Positions 57,251 through 64,000 of a stretch of 64,000 nt of DNA are shown here, piece after piece. The translations under genes and the position numbers were made by a program. The stretch spans positions 48,260-112,259 of the forward strand of contig JAANYP010002858.1 in NCBI GenBank assembly GCA_020465985.1, read 5' to 3'. The stretch's first letter is position 1. Each line of letters opens with the position of its first letter. The notes under the pieces were generated by a model. The model was given only the letters and a program-made list of their open reading frames with translations. It did no database searches and had not been told where the DNA came from. This DNA is from Centrapalus pauciflorus (lineage: Eukaryota > Streptophyta > Magnoliopsida > Asterales > Asteraceae).

Positions 57251-58155
57251 TTATACTTACATTAATGAAGATAAAACAATTTTATGACATATGTTAATCC
57301 ATCGTACATTCTCATCTATATTTTTCTTCTTAATTTTCTTATAATAACTTATCTTCTACAATTTATAAAATTATTAATGTTAAATAAAAATTTCCTTTTT
57401 GAAAAATTAATTATTAAGAATAATATATTAATTCAATAGAAAAGGGTTTATAAATTCTCATTTGAACTAATACATTTAAAACATTAAATAAATATTATTT
57501 TATATTCATTTGAATCAACTTTTTTTTTTAAAAATAAATTTCAAAATATTTCTATAATTTATATATTTATATATATCTTAATGTAACAAAAAATATCTAC
57601 GTACCGACATGATGTTCTCTTGATGTATCAATTCTCTATTTTTCCAACCATTATCCTAGAATAAAAACTATCTCTTATTTAGATAATACATAAAATCATT
57701 TATCTAATTATATTAAAATTTATAATTAACACTTGTTAAATTGAAATTCACTTACAAATAAGCAAGTAACTATTTTTCAAGTCGTACTTTTTCATTAATT
57801 GTTATTTTGTTCTAAATAAAAAATATTAACCACTGAAAATTTTTTAAATTAAAAGTTTTTTATAATTCATATAATTTTCTAACATTATAAATTGTTAACA
57901 TTTATTACAAAATAATTATTAAAAAATTTATAAATAGAATTTAGTATATACTTTTATTCATATAATTTTTATTTGTATGACTATTTTATTTGTTATTATA
58001 TTAGAAGTACATACTAAATTCTATTACCATTTATTTGAATTTATGATATATTACCATATATTTATTTTTGCATAATTCATGTATTATATTATTAAAAATA
58101 ATTTTTGAATATATAAATAGTTTTTTTTCAATTAATTATTGACTAGTGTATTTAT
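57251..58155. other. AT-rich spacer
   Basis: I see no gene, LTR or structured repeat in this strongly AT-rich stretch. Confidence 0.6.
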
Positions 58156-58600
58156 AAAAAAAAGAGATGAGAGAGAAAGAGAACCGTGAGAAGGAGCGTA
58201 ACTAGGTCACCAAAATAGGAGAAGTTGGTGGTGGAGTCGTGAACCATGACTGGGGTTGTGTGCCTTTGTCGTGGATGTGGAGCATGACCATATCAGATAT
58301 GGAGTCATAAAGTGTGACAATTTGAAAACCACTCTGCATGGTTTAAGAAAGTTATTTCGAATTTCATAATACTTTCTTGACAAAAGATAACATTTAATGA
58401 TCATTTCTCATCTAATACAATTAAATTTTATGTCTTTTTTTTTCAGCAAATTTAAAATTTCATTAATTTTCAGCCTAAAAACAATAAATGACCAAGTTAC
58501 AAAGAATTCAGAAGCAATCAAAGTTGAAGCCATAGGTGTACACGTTTTAAAAACACATTACTCTTAAACCGTAATAGAAACTGGTATAAAGTATGTTACA
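58156..58600. repeat. Duplicated segment, copy 2 (empty site)
   Basis: Direct-repeat partner of 56250-57250 without the MULE-like insertion. The similarity covers the GA-rich start, the GGTTGTGTGCCTTTGTC block, the TTTAATGATCATTTCTCAT block and AGAAGCAATCAAAGTTGAAGC. Confidence 0.8.
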
Positions 58601-58741
58601 TGTATTTATAATTTTCCCCAATCGATCAATATCATTCAATCCGAACAAGGTTAAATGTATTATGTATATAATTATCAAAACAGCTCAACCAGATGAATAC
58701 GTTACCGCTTAGTAACATTTAAGATATATAGAATATGTTTA

Positions 58742-58900
58742 TTGGGAATATACGAAGTATTATTATCTTATGATGATCCAAAACCAAAAGGGTTCGACCA
58801 ACGGTGGCTATGGGTCAATCATAGGACTGAACCAGACCACACCCATGTTGAATTGGTAGCCAGCCTAGCAAGAATCTTGAACCACTATGTGTCCTCCTTG
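58742..58900 (+). other. Possible gene fragment, unidentified
   Basis: An open frame from 58742 reads GFDQRWLWVNHRTEPDHTH and ELVASLARILNHY, with mixed composition unlike the AT-rich surroundings. The later part (after about 58900) turns hydrophobic and low-complexity. No family recognised; it could be an exon relic or chance. Confidence 0.25.
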
Positions 58901-59143
58901 CATTTGTGCAATGTCTTTTTATTCCTACTTCTTTTACTTTTTTCCTCTCATGATTTCACCTGCATACATACCCTTGTCGGGAATTTCATATATTCATTTT
59001 ATATTATCCTTGTTTTTTATTACGGTTAAATTGCATAAACAGGCACGTACTTTCATATTCGAGTATAGGAAGCAAGGGCGGATCCAGTAATTTTTGTTGT
59101 CGATGTCACTTTTTTATAGTAAGTTCAATACTTGTAGGTATAG

Positions 59144-60206
59144 TGTTCCCGATACCAATTATAAAATATAAGAAATATATTACGAATTACAATTCAGAAA
59201 TAAAATTACAATACACAGAAATAGATAAAGTACGGAAATTAAAATTACAAGTAAATGAAATAACAATACTGAAATGTAAATTACAATACGTAAAAAAAGG
59301 TTGAGTCTCGTGTTTGACACGATTCCCTTAAAACAGATTCGAAGTCTGTTTCCCAGGGTACAACAGCCAAAACATCGTGTATTGCCGGAGGTAACCAACT
59401 TGCCTGAAAAATCACGTGAATTGAAGGTGTTCTTCATTCTTGGAAGCAGCAACGTCTTGCCGTTAAAGTGCAAAAAGTTTCAAGAATGCAAAGTGTTTTC
59501 CAAGTGTTTCAAGTGTCTTTTGGTGTTTGCATCTCCATCCCTTTTATAGGAGATGAGTTGTAACAACAAATTAATTATATTCAATTGTAGTAATAATAAA
59601 AAAAACCATTTTTTTTTATTAATAATTAAATATAATAATTGTATTATTAAACCATGGGTTGTAACAACAAATTAATTATATTTAATTGTAATAAAAAAAC
59701 ATTTTTTATTAATAATTAAATATAATAATTCTTCATTAAACCATTTCTGTAACGGCTCTTAAATTGTCTAGATTCGTTCAAGACACGAACGCGGCTCACG
59801 CAAAAAAAAAATTTCCTTATACGAAATACGAGGCAAATGCGAGTGCTCACAAGTTTAATGATTTGCTACTGTTTGGACCCAAGATTTGTCTTGGAGTAAC
59901 TTGTCATGCTTGTCAAGGCTCCTCCTTATAAATCACTCATGGTTTGGTCCTTCTTCCTATGTGTGACAAGTTTTCACACTTTTAACTTGCATTTTCCCAC
60001 ATCAAACACCAATCTTTGAGCATCGATATCTCATTCATCTTAGCTCCGTTTTGGACGTTCTTTATATCGTTGTAATCCTCTCTTCAAGGAGAGTACATAC
60101 CCACAAAATATTAATTATATATCTCACAATTATATATAATTATATTTGGTCCAAAAACATGGAAAATACACTTTTTCCTTCGAAAATTTTACACTTTTTT
60201 CCAACA
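59144..60206 (-). repeat. Copia F LTR, outer copy
   Basis: Minus strand from TGTTGGAAAAAAG (60206) to GGGAACA (59144). Close to the inner copy at 60335-61367 along its full length, including the TCACGTGAATT block and the paired AATTAATTATATT segments. The boundaries rest on the TG...CA ends and on comparison of the two copies. Confidence 0.8.
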
Positions 60207-60334
60207 ATACCCCACATGAATGAGAGATCGATCGAAAACACATTCCAATCATCCCCCACATGTATGAGATTGATCGAACACACAGAAAATTCCAATGAAT
60301 TTTCAATGGTTGAAATCTTGCATTGTAAGGATGG
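60207..60334 (-). repeat. Duplicated 3' UTR/PPT between two F LTRs
   Basis: About 117 bp are nearly identical to 61368-61484 (both contain GAGAGATCGATCGAAAACAC and two CCCCCACATG-type purine tracts on the minus strand). Here they lie between two LTRs, where a PBS and internal region would be expected. About 11 bp next to the inner LTR are different. Confidence 0.85.
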
Positions 60335-61367
60335 TGTGCCCGATACCAGTTATAGAATATAAGAAATGTATTACGAATTACAATTCAGAAATGAGATTAC
60401 AATACACGGAAATAATCAGAATACAGAAATTAAAATTACAAGTAAAAGAAATAATAATACGGAAAAGTAAATTACAATACGGAAAATAAAGGCTGAGTCT
60501 CGTGTTTGACACGATTCCCTTAAAACAGATTCGAAGTCTGTTTCCCAGGGTACAACAGCCAAAGCAGTGTGTACTGCCGGAGATAACCAACTTGCCTGAA
60601 AAATCACGTGAATTCTAGGTGTTCTTCGTTCTTGGAAGCAGCAACGTCTCGCCGTTTAAAGTGCAAAGTATTTCAAAATTTTCAAGTATACTTTCAAGTG
60701 TTTCAAGAGTATTTTGGTGTTTGCATCTCCATCCCTTTTATAGAAGATGTGTTGTAACAACAAATTAATTATATTCGATTGTAATAATAAAAAAAATCAT
60801 TTTTTAATAATAATTAAATATAATAATTGTATTATTAAACCATGAGTTGTAACAACAAATTAATTATATTTAATTGTAATAAAAAAATATTTTTATTAAT
60901 AATTAAATATAATAATTCTATCATTAAACCATTTCTGTAACGGCTCTAGATTTGTCTAGATTCGCGGCTCACGCAAAAAAAAACCTTATAGAAAGTACAA
61001 GGCAGATGCGTGTGCTCACAAGTTTAATGATTTGCTACTATTTGGACCCTTGTCTTGGAGTAACTTGTCATGCTTGTCAAGGCTCCTCCTTATAAACCAC
61101 TCATGGTTTGGTCCTTCTTCCTATGTGGGACAAGTTTTCACACTTTTAATTTGCATTTTCCCACATCAAACACCAATCTTTGAGCATCGATATCTCATTC
61201 ATCTTAGCTCTGTTTTGGACGTTCTTTAAATCGTTGTAATCCTCTCTTCAAAGAGAATACATACCCACAAAATATTAATATATATCACAATTATATATAA
61301 TTATATTTGGTCCAAAAACATGGAAAATACACTTTTTCCTTTGAAAAATTTACACCTTTTTCCAACA
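60335..61367 (-). repeat. Copia F LTR, inner copy
   Basis: Minus strand from TGTTGGAAAAAGG (61367), next to the PPT, to CGGGCACA (60335). It is the regular 3' LTR of the pol at 61999-64000. Confidence 0.8.
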
Positions 61368-61998
61368 ATCCCCCACATGAATGAGAGATCGATCGAAAAC
61401 ACATTCCAATCATCCCCCACATGTATGAGATTGATCGAAGACACATAAAATTCCAATGAATTTTCAATGGTTGAAATCTTGCATAGGATAGGTAGGTGTA
61501 AACCTTTGAACCTTCCCTTATGAAATGCACTTAGCCTTCTAGCCGTCAGTAGAACTCGATGTCTTTGAACTGAGCTGCCATTTGTGAAGACGACAATACA
61601 CTTCACACAAGAATCTCCCTAACAAGGTTAACTCCTCATAGTCGTGTCCGTTATGGTCATGGAACACTAGCCTGGTTCTGCGAGAGCTACTAAGAATTGT
61701 GCCCCTACAATTCCACTCGAAGTGACCCCACTTCTCTCTCACATAGGTGATTTCTCCCGAATCATTAAAAGCATAAATGATTTCGACCGAATCATTATAA
61801 AATGCTTAACCTCATTGTCACTAAAATGATTTTCTTCTAGAAATCATATAGGAATGGACTAGGAGTTTTTCACAAACCCCCACAGTGACCACACTTTATT
61901 CATACAAATAGGTTGTCCTTTTGAACCAAGATCTTGGGATCTCCAGTCAACAAGGTAAGGTTTTCCTTCGTATGAATTTATTCATTAATGGGCTTTAG
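61368..61998 (-). other. Copia F 3' UTR and PPT
   Basis: Non-coding. The minus-strand tract CATGTGGGGGAT (61368-61379) is the PPT at the LTR, and a second purine tract of the same type lies at about 61412-61422. The remainder up to the pol stop has no other gene. Confidence 0.75.
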
Positions 61999-64000
61999 TC
62001 ACATTCCTGTTGACGACTTCAAAACTAACTCTCTATTTAAACCTTTTGTAAGCGGATCCGCAATGTTATCTTTTGACTTCACATAGTCAATAGTAATAAC
62101 ACATGTTGAGAGTAGTTGTCGTACCGAATTATGTCGACGTCTAATATGCCTTGACTTACCATTATACATTATGTTATGCGCTCTACAAATCACAGATTGG
62201 CTATCACAATGTATAGTAACGGCTGAAACGGGTTTCGGCCACTTTGGTATGTCTTCAATAAATTGACGTAACCATTCGGCTTTTTCACCACATGTGTCTA
62301 ATGCGATGAATTCAGATTCCATAATTCTTGAGTATTCTAGTTGATTAACACTTTCACCTCTATTTTTCGATAGATGTTGACTAGTGTCAATTGGAGTTCT
62401 AGCTATACTAGAATCATCAAACTAAATTTCTCAAGAATTTTATCCACATAATGAGTTTGACTTAACACAAGACTATCTTGGGTTCGTGTGATTTTAATAC
62501 CAAGAATCACTTCCGCTAAACCCATGTCTTTCATGTCAATTTTGGATTTCAACATCTCTTTCGTTGAATTAATCGTTCTTTCGTTACTACCAACGATAAG
62601 CATATCGTCTATGTATAAACAAAGAATGACATATCCATGTTTTATATCTTTCATGTACACACACTTGTCGCACTCATTAATTTTAAATCCACATTCTAGC
62701 ATGACGTGGTCAAACTTTTGATGCCATTGTTTGGGAGCTTGCTTCAAGCCATATAATGACTTAACAAGCCTACAAACTTTCTTTCCACATCCGGGAGCAC
62801 TAAAACCCTCTGGTTGCTCCATGTAGATCTCTTCTTGTAAATCACCGTATAGAAAAGCTGTCTTCACATCCATTTGGTGCACTTCTAGATTTCTTATTGC
62901 GGCAATCGCAAGCACCAATCTAATGGATGTTATTCGCGTCACCGGCGAATATGTATCATAGTAATCAACACCCTCCTTTTGTTTGTAACATTTGATTACC
63001 AAACGTGCTTTATATTTATCAATGGAACCATCAGGTTTCATTTTCCTCTTAATAAGCCATCGGTAACCTAGTGGTTTACAACCTTCAGGAAGGTCCACTA
63101 GTTCCCAAGTATGATTTTGTAAAATTGACTCAATTTCACTCTTGATGGCTTCTTTCCATTGAGGTCCTTCAGAAGAAGTTACCGCTTCTCGGTAAGTTTT
63201 GGGTTCACTTTCAACCATGTAAGTGACAAAATCATCTCCATATGATTTTTCAACCCTTTTCCTTTTACTTCTTCTAGGCTCAACCTCTTCTCTTTCAGGT
63301 TGTCCTAATGTCTCAACTTGGACATTTTCGTCAATTGATTTAGACGAACTAGCACGATCCTTTGTAAACAAGGAAATATATTCTCAAAGAAGGATGCATT
63401 CCTTGATTCCATGATGGTATTCTTGTGAATTTCTGGATTTTTAGACTCATACACAAGAAACCGATAGGCACTACTATGATGTGCATAACCAATAAATATG
63501 CAATCAACCGTTTTTGGTCCTATCTTTTGAGCCTTAGGTGCCGGTACAACAACCTTTGCTAGGCACCCCCACACTCGTAAGTACTTATAGGATGGCTCTC
63601 TTCCCATCCAAAGTTCATACGGTGTTTTGTCAAATTTCTTGCGGGGTATCTTATTCAAAAGATAAGTAGCCGAGAGGATAGCTTCCCTCCACATTTCTTG
63701 GCTCATTCCCGAACTAATTAACATGGCATTCACCATTTCTTTCAATGTTCGGTTCTTTCTTTCCGTAATACCATTTTGTTGAGATGAGTAAGTAGCGGTG
63801 AATTCGTGTCGGATTCCATGTTGAGCACATAAATCCGCAAACGATGACACATATTCACCACCTCGATCACTTCTTACAACCTTAATCTTTTTGTTGAGTT
63901 GGTTCTCAACCTCTTGTTTGTATAAAACAAACTTATCGATTGCTTCATCTTTACTTTTCATCAAGTAAACATAGAAATATCTAGTACAATCATCAATAAA
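61999..64000 (-). pseudogene. pol: Copia F pol, integrase to RNase H, runs off the window
   Basis: The integrase core enters at the window edge: VVRSDRGGEYVSSF, QQNGITERKNRTLKEM, NTIMESRNASFFEN at its C-terminal side. A frameshift lies near 63370, then a basic linker (EPRRSKRKRVEKSYG). RT: QMDVKTAFLYGDLQEE and LCLYIDDMLIVGS. A second frameshift lies near 62400. RNase H is shortened: LEYSRI joins directly to MESEFIALD, so about 100 residues present in relatives, with the first catalytic Asp, are gone. It ends DPLTKGLNREL and the stop at 61999. Lineage different from S1/D/Y, closer to Tork-type copia by its FFEN and ESEF text, not certain. No aORF follows. Confidence 0.9.

Overview
The window is a block of plant nuclear DNA made almost wholly of nested LTR retrotransposons, most of them Ty1/copia. 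The evidence is reverse transcriptase, integrase, RNase H and Gag zinc-knuckle motifs on both strands, LTRs of the TG...CA type, primer sites complementary to initiator tRNA-Met, purine-rich PPTs next to LTRs, short target-site duplications, MITE-like elements and long AT-rich spacers. The Sirevirus-like elements carry an extra ORF (here 'aORF') after pol, which suggests a eudicot. Asteraceae is my guess from the protein style and is not proven. I see no convincing intact host gene, no tRNA or rRNA and no CRISPR.

Layout, left to right. (1) 1-4516: the 3' end of a Sirevirus-like element (aORF, PPT, LTR), a piece of another family's LTR, and the 3' LTR of a third element. (2) 4517-21656: a decayed copia pol (called C0) is the host for an interrupted gypsy-like LTR (5379-6182 plus 19618-20917, TSD CCACC). 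That LTR is itself split by a 13.4-kb Sirevirus-like element, S1 (6183-19617), with LTR, PBS, gag, pol, aORF, PPT and LTR. (3) 21657-29448: a Ty3/gypsy element with an apparent 4.5-kb LTR that holds a hairpin repeat array, AT microsatellites and a TIR DNA element, followed by broken gag-pol. (4) 29449-51957, minus strand: copia element D with 3' LTR, aORF, pol and gag. It lacks its 5' end and is cut at 37178/50465 by a young 13.3-kb copia element Y (37179-50464, TSD ATGTT). (5) 51958-54728: a truncated copia pol of a different lineage, fused to the broken end of D. (6) 54729-59143: a non-coding AT-rich spacer with a Tourist-like MITE, a MULE-like MITE with a 9-bp TSD and a duplicated 0.4-kb segment. 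(7) 59144-64000: the 3' half of another minus-strand copia element with a tandem LTR-UTR-LTR end.

All recognisable polyproteins carry stops, frameshifts or deletions, so nothing here looks autonomous. Y and S1 are the best preserved. Three non-coding signals look organised rather than random: phase-0 splice-acceptor-like sequences just before the protease of S1, D and Y; dense TCGA-motif arrays in front of gag (Y) and aORF (Y and D); and donor/acceptor-like pairs inside both gypsy-type LTRs, which would make the swollen LTR interior an intron. These are inferences from reading the sequence; no alignment, folding or database search was run.
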